DNA from: Bdellovibrionales bacterium GWA2_49_15
GTDB lineage: Bacteria; Bdellovibrionota; Bacteriovoracia; Bacteriovoracales; Bacteriovoracaceae
Reading direction: 5' to 3'
Assembly: GCA_001769855.1 (NCBI GenBank)
Contig: MEPP01000025.1
Span: forward strand, 124,001 to 188,000
DNA length: 64,000 bases
The position numbers and the translations under genes are program-made. Below are positions 1 to 7,996 of the stretch, one piece after another. Position 1 is the first letter of the stretch. The number at the start of each line of letters is the position of its first letter. The notes under the pieces are model-generated. The model did no database searches, was not told where the DNA came from, and saw nothing but the letters and a program-made list of their open reading frames with translations.

Positions 1-282
1 AAAAACCAGGCCTCCGAAAAAAACGAAACCGCCACCCATCCAAAAATTTATTGATTTAATTACGGTTGCGTTTATTTCGGCGGAAAAAATCCAAAAAAAT
101 ATTTTTGCTCCTATCCAAGTTGATGCGAATAAACCAAGTGAGTATATTTTAAATTTAAAAGCATCTATTCCCATCTCCTGAGCGACGACAAGTGAATAGG
201 TGTATGCAATTCCCCAGGCAAAACCGAGAAACAGCGGATATGCGTAGAGTGGAAATGGCCAGCTAAGGAGAATGGGCATCAT
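1..282 (-). CDS. lgt: Prolipoprotein diacylglyceryl transferase, N-terminal part
   Basis: This is the first 94 codons of a gene that runs off the left edge. Lgt moves diacylglycerol from phosphatidylglycerol onto the lipobox cysteine of prolipoproteins in the inner membrane, the step before LspA. The fragment is hydrophobic, with a helix near residues 11-33, a second near 47-66, and then a Gly-rich stretch (WMGGGFVFFGG, residues 79-89) that fits the Lgt family GG-x-FHGG region. The ORF opens with two consecutive ATGs, and I take the first. It starts 8 bases after the lspA stop, so the two lipoprotein-processing genes are almost certainly co-transcribed. The catalytic region lies outside the window, so the call rests on the N-terminal pattern and the neighbour. 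Confidence 0.82.
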   Translation of the reverse strand, partial: MMPILLSWPFPLYAYPLFLGFAWGIAYTYSLVVAQEMGIDAFKFKIYSLGLFASTWIGAKIFFWIFSAEINATVIKSINFWMGGGFVFFGGLVF

Positions 283-290
283 GAATAAAT

Positions 291-827
291 CTAAGACTTA
301 TTTTCGTTGGCGGAGTGTTCTAATGGCTTTACCTCCACCTTCTGGTCTTTCTTTCGTCTGATCTCTAAAAGAAAATCGTAAATCAATAAAACTGCGGCAA
401 TCGTAATCGCGCTATCTGCAACGTTAAACGCAGGGAAATGATGATCTGCCACATAAAAATCAACAAAGTCCACTACATAGCCTAAAAGAAAACGATCAAT
501 TAAATTGCCAACAGCACCTGCGAGTATCAAGCCATAGCTCAAAAATAATATTTTATTTTTTTCGCGTGTTCGCCAAATCAAGGCCACCAGCCACACGCAT
601 GCAATGATCGGGATTAGGAGAAAAAGGGGTTTGCGTACAGTATCGTCCGCATTGGCCATGAAGCCGAAGGCCGCGCCAGGATTTCTAACATAGGTAATGC
701 TAAAAAATCCCTTAATCACCTCAATGGACTCACCATGATGAAATCGTGACTGGATCACATTCTTAGAAACTTGATCAATAATAATAAGCCCAACAATGAG
801 TGCGAGTAACATCAAAATTTTACGCAT
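291..827 (-). CDS. lspA: Lipoprotein signal peptidase (signal peptidase II)
   Basis: LspA is the inner-membrane aspartyl peptidase that cuts the signal peptide from diacylglyceryl-modified prolipoproteins. The 178 residues match the usual length and four-helix layout. Family motifs are DQxxK (18-22), NPGAAFG (49-55), GNLIDR (107-112), VVDF (118-121) and FNVADS (134-139). The Asp residues at 111, 120 and 138 are the conserved set that contains the catalytic pair. The lysine-rich C-terminal tail is unremarkable. The gene sits between a sigma-54 response regulator (23-base gap) and lgt (8-base gap). An AAGGA element lies rather far upstream of the ATG (about 13 bases), so translation may depend partly on coupling. 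Confidence 0.95.
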   Translation of the reverse strand: MRKILMLLALIVGLIIIDQVSKNVIQSRFHHGESIEVIKGFFSITYVRNPGAAFGFMANADDTVRKPLFLLIPIIACVWLVALIWRTREKNKILFLSYGLILAGAVGNLIDRFLLGYVVDFVDFYVADHHFPAFNVADSAITIAAVLLIYDFLLEIRRKKDQKVEVKPLEHSANENKS

Positions 828-850
828 AATCGCTGTAGGTCCTTCTTTCT

Positions 851-2353
851 TTAATAGTAATCTTTGGCATTTATTTCATACTTTTCAATTTTTCGAAGCA
901 AAGTTTTCTTAGGAATGTTCGCTCGCAAAGCGGTTTGATTTATTTTTCCCTTATTGCTTTTTAGCGCATGAACAATAAATTCCCGTTCAAACATTTCCTT
1001 CGCAATCTGAAAATCCATTCTTTTATCCTCAGGTCCAAGACCGAGGAAATTGAATTGATAAACCTTAGCCGCATCAACGACCATTTCATGATCAAGCACC
1101 GAGTCTTTTATTCCCTTGAAATCGATTACTGAATTACTATCGTCTTCTTCCTGAGCAACTACGGGAACAGTCTGGCGCCCTCCCTTTTTTACCGAATCTG
1201 GCAATGCCGATACGGTGATATAGTCCGTCGATTCGATAATAAAAGCATGCTCAATTACATTTCTAAGTTCCCGAATATTGCCAGGCCACGAAAAACCTTT
1301 TATTAACTCATAAGCTTCAGGCGAAAAACCTTTGATGTTCAAATTATGAACATTGTTAAAATAATCAATATAATATTGCGCCAAAACTTGAATATCTGAA
1401 ATTCGCTCTCTTAGAGGTGGAAGGTAAACAGGCAACACATTCAAACGATAAAAAAGGTCTTCACGGAATGTTCCTGCCTTAATCATCTCTTCAAAATTTT
1501 TGTGTGAAGCTGCAATAATCCGTACATCAACTTTAATATCGCGATTTGCCCCCACCGGGGTAAAATTCTTTTCCTGGAGGACGCGGAGAAGCTTCACCTG
1601 CATACCTGGAGAGATATCGCCAATTTCATCTAAAAAAATTGTACCTGAATCGGCATATTGAAATTTGCCAATTTTTCTTTCCGAGGCACCTGTGAATGCT
1701 CCCTTTTCATGACCGAAAAGCTCCGACTCAATTAAATTTTCAGGAATCGCCGCCAAATTAATGGTAACAAATTTATTATCTTTACGAGGGCCGTTATAAT
1801 GAATGGCCTTAGCAACTAATTCCTTTCCCGTTCCGCTTTCCCCCCTAATCAATACGGGGGTGTTTACCTGCGCCAAACGTGAAATTACAGAAAAGACTTT
1901 CTGCATGACATCGGACTCACCTACAAACTTATCCTCAGTGTTACCGCCAAGGCTCAGTCTAGGTGCAGAAAAAGCTGATGTTTCAACTAATGACCGAGCC
2001 TTTAAAGCTCTTTTGATTAATGCGACTAAATTATCTGAAGTGATGGGTTTTTCGAGATAGTTATAAGCGCCTTCTTTAACAGCGGTAACGGCATCGCTTA
2101 CATTTGAATATGCCGTTAGAATAAGAATGATCAAAGATTGGTCAAACTTTTTCATCTCCCTAAGAGCTTCCATGCCATCCATCTCAGGCATGTTTACATC
2201 CATGACTACCATGTCATACTTTTGCTTGTAAACTGCGTGCAAGGCCTCTTTACCATTTGTGGCAGTATCGACTAAAAAATTATGAAATTGCAAAGCTTGC
2301 TTTACACTGTCACGTAAAACCTGATCGTCATCAACAACAAGTACCTTGTGCAT
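851..2353 (-). CDS. NtrC-family sigma-54-dependent response regulator
   Basis: The protein has three parts. Residues 1-120 are a receiver domain with acidic D8-D10, phospho-acceptor D52, T81 and K101. Residues about 143-380 are an AAA+ domain with Walker A GESGTGKE (171-178) and the sigma-54-contacting GAFTGA loop (218-223). The C-terminus is a Fis-type helix-turn-helix (about 465-495). With GAFTGA intact it should activate transcription by RNA polymerase carrying sigma-54. Its cognate kinase is almost certainly the CHASE2 kinase encoded 19 bases upstream. lspA follows 23 bases downstream. Its targets are unknown; a sigma-54-type promoter occurs in this window at 18098-18113, but no link is shown. 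Confidence 0.95.
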   Translation of the reverse strand: MHKVLVVDDDQVLRDSVKQALQFHNFLVDTATNGKEALHAVYKQKYDMVVMDVNMPEMDGMEALREMKKFDQSLIILILTAYSNVSDAVTAVKEGAYNYLEKPITSDNLVALIKRALKARSLVETSAFSAPRLSLGGNTEDKFVGESDVMQKVFSVISRLAQVNTPVLIRGESGTGKELVAKAIHYNGPRKDNKFVTINLAAIPENLIESELFGHEKGAFTGASERKIGKFQYADSGTIFLDEIGDISPGMQVKLLRVLQEKNFTPVGANRDIKVDVRIIAASHKNFEEMIKAGTFREDLFYRLNVLPVYLPPLRERISDIQVLAQYYIDYFNNVHNLNIKGFSPEAYELIKGFSWPGNIRELRNVIEHAFIIESTDYITVSALPDSVKKGGRQTVPVVAQEEDDSNSVIDFKGIKDSVLDHEMVVDAAKVYQFNFLGLGPEDKRMDFQIAKEMFEREFIVHALKSNKGKINQTALRANIPKKTLLRKIEKYEINAKDYY

Positions 2354-2372
2354 ATTAATCCCTCATTTTCGC

Positions 2373-4250
2373 CTACGCGTTTTTCAATTTAATTTCAAAT
2401 GCCGTGCCTTTACCAAGTGTTGATTGCACAGAAATTTGGCCACCATGCAACTCAACAAAGTATTTTACCAAGTAAAGTCCAAGACCAGTACCTTTTATTG
2501 AGTGAGTTGATTCATTTTTTACCCTATAAAATTTATCAAAGATATAACCTAAATCTTCAGAAGGTATTCCTCTCCCATTATCACTGATTCTAACATAGAC
2601 CCACTGCGCATCATCCCATGTTTTGAGAGTAATTTGGGTTCCTTCCCCAGAATATTTTATGGCATTTTCAACCAAATTGTGAAAAACGCGCACTATTAAA
2701 TTTGAATCGACTTCTATTGGATAGAGCGGAGCCAATTCCAAAATCACAGCAATCTGTTTTGTGCTTGCTTCAAATTTCAGTCCATTGGTCACCGTTTCAA
2801 TCAATTGATTGATATCTTTGTTACTCTTATTTAAGGTTAAATTCTGTGATTCAATCTTTGTGAGGTCTAAAATAGAGGTGATGTATTTATTTAAATCTTT
2901 GGTTGAGTTAATGATCGAATGCAATCCATTAACTAATTCTGGAGTTCCTCGATTTTTTTGAATAAGAACATCGGCCATCCCTGCAATTTTCGCGACAGGC
3001 GTCTTGAGATCGTGGGACATCAGCGAAATAAAATTTTGCTTCAGACTTTCAACTTTTTTTAGGATTTTAGTTTCCTCTTGGATAGCATATCGCGTCTGAT
3101 ATTCAGCAATAGCGCGAAATGGAACCCAGATATAATAGACTACAAAAATTGTTAAAATCAGATGTGTGAGATAAATCCAAAGACCAAACAAGCAAAAGAC
3201 AAGATGACCTATCACAAAAACGCCAGCAATCGTCGTAAAGGTGACTAGCAATCCAGTTGTCGGCTTCACCCTTGAAATAACAAGCGACAAAAAGAGGCCC
3301 AGGACGAGGGCGAGCACATGGCTGACCCATCGGGGAACAGTCAAAACCGTATTATTTTGAATAAGTGATTCAATGATCGAAGCATGCACAATCGCCTTCG
3401 GTGCTTTCAAATCTTCTTTGTCAAATGGTGTCAGCACATAATTTGACGGATTCGAGAGATATTTTGGAGCTATTAGGACAATTTTATTTGAAAAAGTTCC
3501 CTCAGGGAAGTTACCCACCAACACTCGATGAAAGGGTATTTCTTTAATGCGATGTTTTCCATCAATTGGATTGGTAAAATACCTATACATCGTAAAAAAT
3601 GCATCCGCTTCTCTTACATAGTAAGCACCAAATAAATTGTTTACATCAATCGCCGGCCCACCGTTAAGCTTACGATACTGACTGGCAGTCCATACATGGA
3701 GCGTGCTTTCGCCCGAGATACTCAATATTGCTCGCCTTGCTACATCGTCTTTGGCAAAAAAATTATCTATATTTATGAGGGCCAATGAATATCCAATATT
3801 TTGCAAATCTCTTGGTGGCTTCAGCTCCCCCCAAGCATCCATATCAGACCCAAATCTAAAGAAACCACCATGGGCAGTGAAATCTTCAATAGCGTTCTCA
3901 AAATGGTTTAAATTTTCCATATCAGTATCAGATTCTGGTTCATTTAAAGTGCTTATGTAGTTAATAATGGCAGGCTTATCTTGAGTTAATCTTTTGATCA
4001 TCCTGGCGTGACTGGCATATGTATAAGGATATTTTTCACCAAGATATTCATCGCTATCCTCATCCATATATATGACAACTATATTATCTTGTTTTGCAGA
4101 ACCAAAATCATACTTTATTCGCATGTCGTAAAAGATTGCTTCAATACTGGAGAACGAATATTGAAAAAGAATCACAATAAAAATGACGGTAAATAGCAAC
4201 GGATAATAGTTACTTAAATCATAGAACTTTTCGTTTATTTTAATCTTCAT
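2373..4250 (-). CDS. CHASE2-domain sensor histidine kinase
   Basis: The protein has 625 residues. A transmembrane helix (about 17-34) is followed by an extracytoplasmic CHASE2 sensor domain (about 38-305, with the typical FYDMR start and a TPF motif near 274-276), three more helices (about 308-376), a short coiled linker and a kinase core. The core has the HisKA box SHDLKTP with H413, N-box HNLVENAIKYS (524-534), G1 DNGRGIP (557-563) and G2 GTGLGLY (587-593). All catalytic motifs are intact. It should sense a periplasmic cue and phosphorylate the response regulator encoded 19 bases downstream. The gene upstream, 15 bases away, is the M48-like pseudopeptidase, which may belong to the same sensory unit (inference). 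Confidence 0.93.
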   Translation of the reverse strand: MKIKINEKFYDLSNYYPLLFTVIFIVILFQYSFSSIEAIFYDMRIKYDFGSAKQDNIVVIYMDEDSDEYLGEKYPYTYASHARMIKRLTQDKPAIINYISTLNEPESDTDMENLNHFENAIEDFTAHGGFFRFGSDMDAWGELKPPRDLQNIGYSLALINIDNFFAKDDVARRAILSISGESTLHVWTASQYRKLNGGPAIDVNNLFGAYYVREADAFFTMYRYFTNPIDGKHRIKEIPFHRVLVGNFPEGTFSNKIVLIAPKYLSNPSNYVLTPFDKEDLKAPKAIVHASIIESLIQNNTVLTVPRWVSHVLALVLGLFLSLVISRVKPTTGLLVTFTTIAGVFVIGHLVFCLFGLWIYLTHLILTIFVVYYIWVPFRAIAEYQTRYAIQEETKILKKVESLKQNFISLMSHDLKTPVAKIAGMADVLIQKNRGTPELVNGLHSIINSTKDLNKYITSILDLTKIESQNLTLNKSNKDINQLIETVTNGLKFEASTKQIAVILELAPLYPIEVDSNLIVRVFHNLVENAIKYSGEGTQITLKTWDDAQWVYVRISDNGRGIPSEDLGYIFDKFYRVKNESTHSIKGTGLGLYLVKYFVELHGGQISVQSTLGKGTAFEIKLKNA

Positions 4251-4265
4251 TCAACTGCAACCGTC

Positions 4266-5027
4266 CTAATGGGAAAGTCCGGCAACTTTCTCGATTCGGC
4301 AAAATGAAAATACTTCCTCCATGTAGGAATAGTTCGAATGCAGAGATTGTTCTCTCAACCTTTTCAACTTTGGCAGTATTATTGATAATTCTTGACCAAT
4401 ATTTAACTCGCGTGAAAGGGACTGTGCCAAATATATTGGCGGATAACCCAGGATTTTGAGCAAATTATGACGAAGAGTTCTATTGCGAATAAGTGGCCCA
4501 AAAACTGTGTCAATTATCATCAAGGGAAAAGTAAACAGGAATACAAAAGTGGTCAAATTTGTCCTGACATAGGATCGATTTGATTTCAATTCTAAGATTA
4601 AATTTTCAAATAATTTTTCTAATTCGTGGGTCGAGAGTTCGTTGGCCACAAGCGTTCCAATAATTAGCTTTGGCCGCCCCCATGCAGATTGAATAAGAAA
4701 GATAGAAGATGGGTAAAGGGGGGATAAAAAAGCTCTTGTGGTTCTGATCCCAAAACGATTCGATAATTTGGAAATAATTTTTGTCTCACGCGAAATAGTT
4801 TTAAAAGGACGCAGCCCCATAAACAGAATTAACCAGTAAGATGAGGTTGCAACAAGCACTACCAGAAATGGGAAGAGAAGGCCGAATACCACCCATCCAG
4901 AAAATTCTAAGGTGATAAGAAAATAAATCAGGGAACTCAAAATTATGGCCCCTGCAAAAAGAATGAATATACTTTTAGTTTTTAGTGAACTCAGTTTTTT
5001 AATCCTGCTTCTTCGCAATATAACCAT
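4266..5027 (-). CDS. Membrane protein resembling HtpX/M48 peptidase without catalytic histidines
   Basis: The 253-residue protein has hydrophobic helices at about 19-40, 44-70 and 157-177. Residues 115-150 follow the HtpX pattern: a SAWGRPK segment, the IIGTLVANEL strand and helix, then a helix ending LFENLILELKSN. Where M48 peptidases have HExxH this protein has LELKS (145-149), so both zinc histidines are gone and only the Glu remains. A later SLSRELNIGQELS segment occupies the place of the ExxxD region. I infer a catalytically dead HtpX-like protein. It is first in a run with a CHASE2 kinase, response regulator, lspA and lgt. The ATG start lacks a clear Shine-Dalgarno and follows an in-frame stop. 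Homology is by eye only. Confidence 0.6.
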   Translation of the reverse strand: MVILRRSRIKKLSSLKTKSIFILFAGAIILSSLIYFLITLEFSGWVVFGLLFPFLVVLVATSSYWLILFMGLRPFKTISRETKIISKLSNRFGIRTTRAFLSPLYPSSIFLIQSAWGRPKLIIGTLVANELSTHELEKLFENLILELKSNRSYVRTNLTTFVFLFTFPLMIIDTVFGPLIRNRTLRHNLLKILGYPPIYLAQSLSRELNIGQELSIILPKLKRLREQSLHSNYSYMEEVFSFCRIEKVAGLSH

Positions 5028-5125
5028 TTGATTTTAGGAGGTTTTTGTAGAAATTACAAGCCAGCTAGTAAGTCTTCTTTTTTTTAAAATATTCTCTTGA
5101 TTTGCGCCGCGTTAATGAAGTACAT

Positions 5126-5141
5126 GTTTCAAATCTGAAAC
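5126..5141. promoter_or_regulatory. Perfect inverted repeat, operator-like
   Basis: GTTTCA and TGAAAC arms, perfectly complementary over 6 bases, flank a 4-base spacer in the divergent intergenic region. The repeat lies 28 bases before the ATG of the endonuclease IV-like gene and just after a weak promoter-like pair (TTGATT at 5097-5102 and TACATG at 5121-5126), where a repressor would sit. It has no T tract, so it is not a terminator. The regulator is unknown. Confidence 0.35.
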
Positions 5142-5168
5142 GTTATTACTTGTTAAACGGAGTTCTTC

Positions 5169-6008
5169 ATGAAGTTTGATCGTTTGTTATTCGGAACTGC
5201 AGGCATTCCGCACAGCACCGCAAAAAAGGGCAATCCCATCGAAGGTGTTCGGCAAATTCATGCACTTGGACTGGATTGTATGCAACTTGAATTCGCCCAC
5301 GGGGTTCGTATGAAGGACGAAGTTTCATCCGGATTGCGTAAAGTTTCATATGAGCTTGGTATTCCTCTTACAAGTCATGGTCCTTATTACATAAACTTGA
5401 ATGCCAGGGAACAGGACAAAATTGATTCATCCGTTGAACGCATTATCCAGACTGCGAAAATTTCAGATCTCTGCGGCGCAGAGTCAATGACTTTTCACGC
5501 TGCTTTTTACATGAAGGATTCGCCTTTTGATGTTTTTGATCTTGTGGAGAAAAGTTTGAGCGTAATTCAGGAGCGCTTAAGTCGGTTGGATATTGAGATT
5601 GAACTTCGACCTGAATTAACAGGCAAGACAAGTCAATTTGGTAGCCTTGAAGAACTGATTACCCTGACTAAAAATGTTAACTCATGCCAGCCATGCATGG
5701 ATTTTTCTCATCTTTATGCCAGAACAGGTGAATGCAACTCATATGACGAATTTTGCAATATTTTGGATAGATTAAAGAACGAACTCGGTCCAAATGCTTT
5801 GCAAAATATGCATATTCATATTTCTGGCATCAGCTCAAATAGCAAGGGTGATTTGAAGCATTTAAATTTAAATAATTCTGATTTCAACTGGCAGGATTTG
5901 GTTAAGGCCCTTAGGGATAAGGATTGTCGAGGCTACATAATCTGCAATAGTCCTAACCTTGAAAAAGATGCCCTAATGTTGAAAGACTACTATAGCAAAA
6001 TACAATAA
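5169..6008 (+). CDS. Endonuclease IV-like TIM-barrel protein
   Basis: The 279-residue protein fits the AP endonuclease 2 / deoxyribonuclease IV superfamily, closest to the archaeal-type branch, which cuts DNA at abasic sites using metal ions. Metal-ligand positions that can be followed are H70 (TSHGPYY), H110 (TFHAAF), E149 (RPELTGK), D178 and H181 (MDFSH), H217 (HISGI), D228 and H231 (GDLKHLNL). The last ligand, normally Glu in an ESPN-type motif, is replaced by N260 (CNSPN). This may change or abolish one metal site. The start is supported by AACGGAG 6 bases upstream. The gene is transcribed alone, divergent from the sensor operon. It could also be a sugar-phosphate isomerase-like barrel, though the metal pattern favours endonuclease IV. 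Confidence 0.75.
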   Translation: MKFDRLLFGTAGIPHSTAKKGNPIEGVRQIHALGLDCMQLEFAHGVRMKDEVSSGLRKVSYELGIPLTSHGPYYINLNAREQDKIDSSVERIIQTAKISDLCGAESMTFHAAFYMKDSPFDVFDLVEKSLSVIQERLSRLDIEIELRPELTGKTSQFGSLEELITLTKNVNSCQPCMDFSHLYARTGECNSYDEFCNILDRLKNELGPNALQNMHIHISGISSNSKGDLKHLNLNNSDFNWQDLVKALRDKDCRGYIICNSPNLEKDALMLKDYYSKIQ

Positions 6009-6026
6009 AAATAAATTTAGCTCTTT

Positions 6027-6506
6027 TCAAGCAGCAACCGCAGTTTTACCAACGACACCTTGTTGCGCTGGCGCATTGGTTTCTACCATTTTTTGTGCGT
6101 TAGTCTTTAAAAATTGACTCAGAATGAAATTCGGTTTTTTTACTGAGAAAAAATGATACTTTCCTACATGTTTATAGATTCCAAGTAAATCAGTCTCAAA
6201 GATTTTACAAAGACATTGAACATCGCTATCAACCGAGACAAATGCAACATCATTTGTCACAAAGACTTCTTTTGCGGCTTTCACGAAACTCCAATTAATC
6301 GGAAAATCAATGGGGCCTGTATGAAAATTAACCCGCCAAAAGGCTTCATATTCATCTATCGCGAATGAAGATATCTCATTTTCTTGTAAGATTTTAATAA
6401 AAGAGTTCTTAGATTGAACATTCTGGGGCAAGGGCGTTGCATCCTGAAAGGTCTCATTGAGCATTCTGCCAATTAGAGAATCATCAAACATCGAATTATT
6501 TGCCAT
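6027..6506 (-). CDS. Uncharacterised small protein
   Basis: I do not recognise this family. The product is about 159 residues with no signal peptide and no clear transmembrane helix. It has a central mixed alpha/beta region rich in Phe and Val (residues about 55-125) and a low-complexity Ala/Val/Gln tail. The frame can be opened by GTG at 6512 or by ATG at 6506. I prefer the ATG because TAGGTG lies just upstream at a workable spacing. It is convergent with the endonuclease IV-like gene (18-base gap), and its upstream neighbour is a lipoprotein gene on the same strand 90 bases away. It is most likely cytoplasmic and of unknown role. Confidence 0.6.
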   Translation of the reverse strand: MANNSMFDDSLIGRMLNETFQDATPLPQNVQSKNSFIKILQENEISSFAIDEYEAFWRVNFHTGPIDFPINWSFVKAAKEVFVTNDVAFVSVDSDVQCLCKIFETDLLGIYKHVGKYHFFSVKKPNFILSQFLKTNAQKMVETNAPAQQGVVGKTAVAA

Positions 6507-6597
6507 TTTCACCTACGCAGGAAGTGACAAATACACCACAGCACTTCAATAGGCTTTTCGGACGAAACGAAAATAAATTTAAGGTAATGTCTTATAA

Positions 6598-7029
6598 TTA
6601 GATCGGATTTTTAAAATCTAAAAAAGTCTTAATCTCATCAACATCAATAATTAGCCAACTCGAATCAATCCTACGCATCTGCGCCGTCTTTTTAGTGTAT
6701 ACTTGTACTCGGTCTTTGCTCTCTAGCTTATCCTCATACTGTATCAAATAGGTCAACAAGCAGGTATCATCTGTACAATTTTCTGAATTAATTTTGAGTT
6801 TCATCAACTTCCTCTTGTTGATGCCAAAAAACTTATCAATTTCATTTGCAGGCAACTCACTAATTTTTTTAAAAAGATCTTCCGCAAGATATGGACGTAA
6901 TCTATCGATCGACTGGGAATTGCTAAATCGAAAATTTACAAATTCAATTAATGTATCTTTTGCCGTTCTTTCGCTTTTCGTACATGATATTTGAAGCAAT
7001 AAGATAACAAAAAAGAAAAATTTAATCAT
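6598..7029 (-). CDS. Small lipoprotein of unknown function
   Basis: The 143-residue product begins with a Lys, a hydrophobic stretch and a lipobox ending LLLQISC, so C16 should be lipidated and the mature protein anchored to a membrane. The mature part is charged alpha/beta. Two cysteines about 6 residues apart (ENCTDDTC) could form a disulfide in the periplasm. The alternating helix and strand pattern resembles NTF2/DUF4878-type small lipoproteins, but this is only an impression. A TAAGTAAGG element precedes the ATG. The gene starts 14 bases after the stop of the upstream PilZ-like membrane protein, so the two are probably one transcript. Confidence 0.72.
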   Translation of the reverse strand: MIKFFFFVILLLQISCTKSERTAKDTLIEFVNFRFSNSQSIDRLRPYLAEDLFKKISELPANEIDKFFGINKRKLMKLKINSENCTDDTCLLTYLIQYEDKLESKDRVQVYTKKTAQMRRIDSSWLIIDVDEIKTFLDFKNPI

Positions 7030-7043
7030 AATAACAACCTTAC

Positions 7044-7757
7044 TTAACTTTTTAAAAAAAAGCCTCTTTGACCTGCAATGAAAAATAAATCAGACCAACG
7101 CAGGTAGGTCTGCGAAATCAGACTCTCATGGGCCCTAATGCCGTAACCATTTTTGCATGTTGACATTACCCTTCCTGCACAACGAAATTTTTTTCCCAAC
7201 CAGCTCACCTCAAGATTTACTGTACCACTCAAGTTTATTAGCTCACTAACAACAATAAAACAACTAGTTGGCCCTAAGTTGGATATCCATCCTGACACAT
7301 CACGACCATTTTCATCTCTCATTGTGATGCTAAGATTATATACGCTGTAATTTGGGATTTGCCTCAATGCAATACCAGGGGAATATATAGGATCCTTTAA
7401 CTCAATAAACCATAGTTGACAGAAAAAATATGCTGTAAAAACGTAAATTAGAGAAATAAGAAGAAGCACCATATCTGAGGACTTGATAAATATTAAACCC
7501 AATTTAGAGCAAATCAGAGCTGTAAATAATACTAATAACATCATCGAGATCTTCTTTCCCAAGTAAACAGCAGTCATCACCAGTGCAGCCAGGAGCAGCA
7601 AATAGGCATGCTCTTGTGAAAATTCTAGAAGTTTTGCGAGTGAAAATGAGGAATGACCATGAAAAAGAGACAAGCAAGCGTGATACATGAACAATGAGAG
7701 GAGACAAAACCCCATCAAGTTAAATAAAATTATCTCCCGCTTTAAAATTTTTACCAT
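7044..7757 (-). CDS. Four-helix membrane protein with PilZ-like C-terminal domain
   Basis: The 237-residue product has hydrophobic helices at about 10-32, 49-66, 70-90 and 96-117, then a soluble C-terminal region. Residues 133-215 contain a pattern like PilZ domains: SGWISNLGPTSCFIV (155-169) in the place of the D/NxSxxG motif, followed by a WLGKKFRCAGRV strand pair and a GYGIRA segment. A short Arg-containing RQIPNYS stretch (132-138) precedes it in the position of the usual RxxxR. A c-di-GMP-sensing membrane protein is plausible, but the motif is degenerate and binding is uncertain. It is divergent from the ferredoxin gene with only 23 bases between start codons and heads a small operon with the downstream lipoprotein. 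Confidence 0.6.
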   Translation of the reverse strand: MVKILKREIILFNLMGFCLLSLFMYHACLSLFHGHSSFSLAKLLEFSQEHAYLLLLAALVMTAVYLGKKISMMLLVLFTALICSKLGLIFIKSSDMVLLLISLIYVFTAYFFCQLWFIELKDPIYSPGIALRQIPNYSVYNLSITMRDENGRDVSGWISNLGPTSCFIVVSELINLSGTVNLEVSWLGKKFRCAGRVMSTCKNGYGIRAHESLISQTYLRWSDLFFIAGQRGFFLKS

Positions 7758-7765
7758 TTAGAGGG

Positions 7766-7775
7766 TATAATATAA
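7766..7775. promoter_or_regulatory. Overlapping divergent -10 elements
   Basis: The 23-base gap between two divergent start codons contains TATAATATAA. Read on the plus strand it gives a perfect TATAAT (7766-7771) ending 9 bases before the ferredoxin ATG. Read on the minus strand it gives TATTAT or TATATT ending about 10 bases before the ATG of the membrane protein gene. Neither -35 is convincing. Both transcripts would be nearly leaderless, in line with the lack of a Shine-Dalgarno for the ferredoxin. Confidence 0.4.
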
Positions 7776-7780
7776 CGATA

Positions 7781-7996
7781 ATGCCTAACCTACAAATCAC
7801 ATCGCGCTGTATTTCTTGTGACAACTGTCGATTGATCTGTCCTGAAAATTCTATCTTTTGCCACGATGGCAATTATATCATTGAGATTAGTAGCTGTACG
7901 CTCTGCTTTTACTGCATGGCAGTTTGTCCATCTGAGGCAATTAAAATTGAAAATCCGGTGAATGCTCAGTTTTTATCTACATATTCACGAAAATAA
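7781..7996 (+). CDS. Small 2[4Fe-4S] ferredoxin-like protein
   Basis: The 71-residue product has two complete cluster motifs, C10-x2-C13-x2-C16-x3-C20-P and C39-x2-C42-x2-C45-x3-C49-P, as in bacterial 2[4Fe-4S] ferredoxins. It is a soluble low-potential electron carrier. Its partner enzyme is not evident, since no oxidoreductase lies beside it and etfBA is about 7 kb away. There is no Shine-Dalgarno before the ATG, and a perfect TATAAT ends only 9 bases upstream, so the mRNA may be almost leaderless. The last 31 bases overlap, tail to tail, the 3' end of murU on the other strand. The Cys spacing makes the gene certain even though it is short. Confidence 0.85.
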   Translation: MPNLQITSRCISCDNCRLICPENSIFCHDGNYIIEISSCTLCFYCMAVCPSEAIKIENPVNAQFLSTYSRK

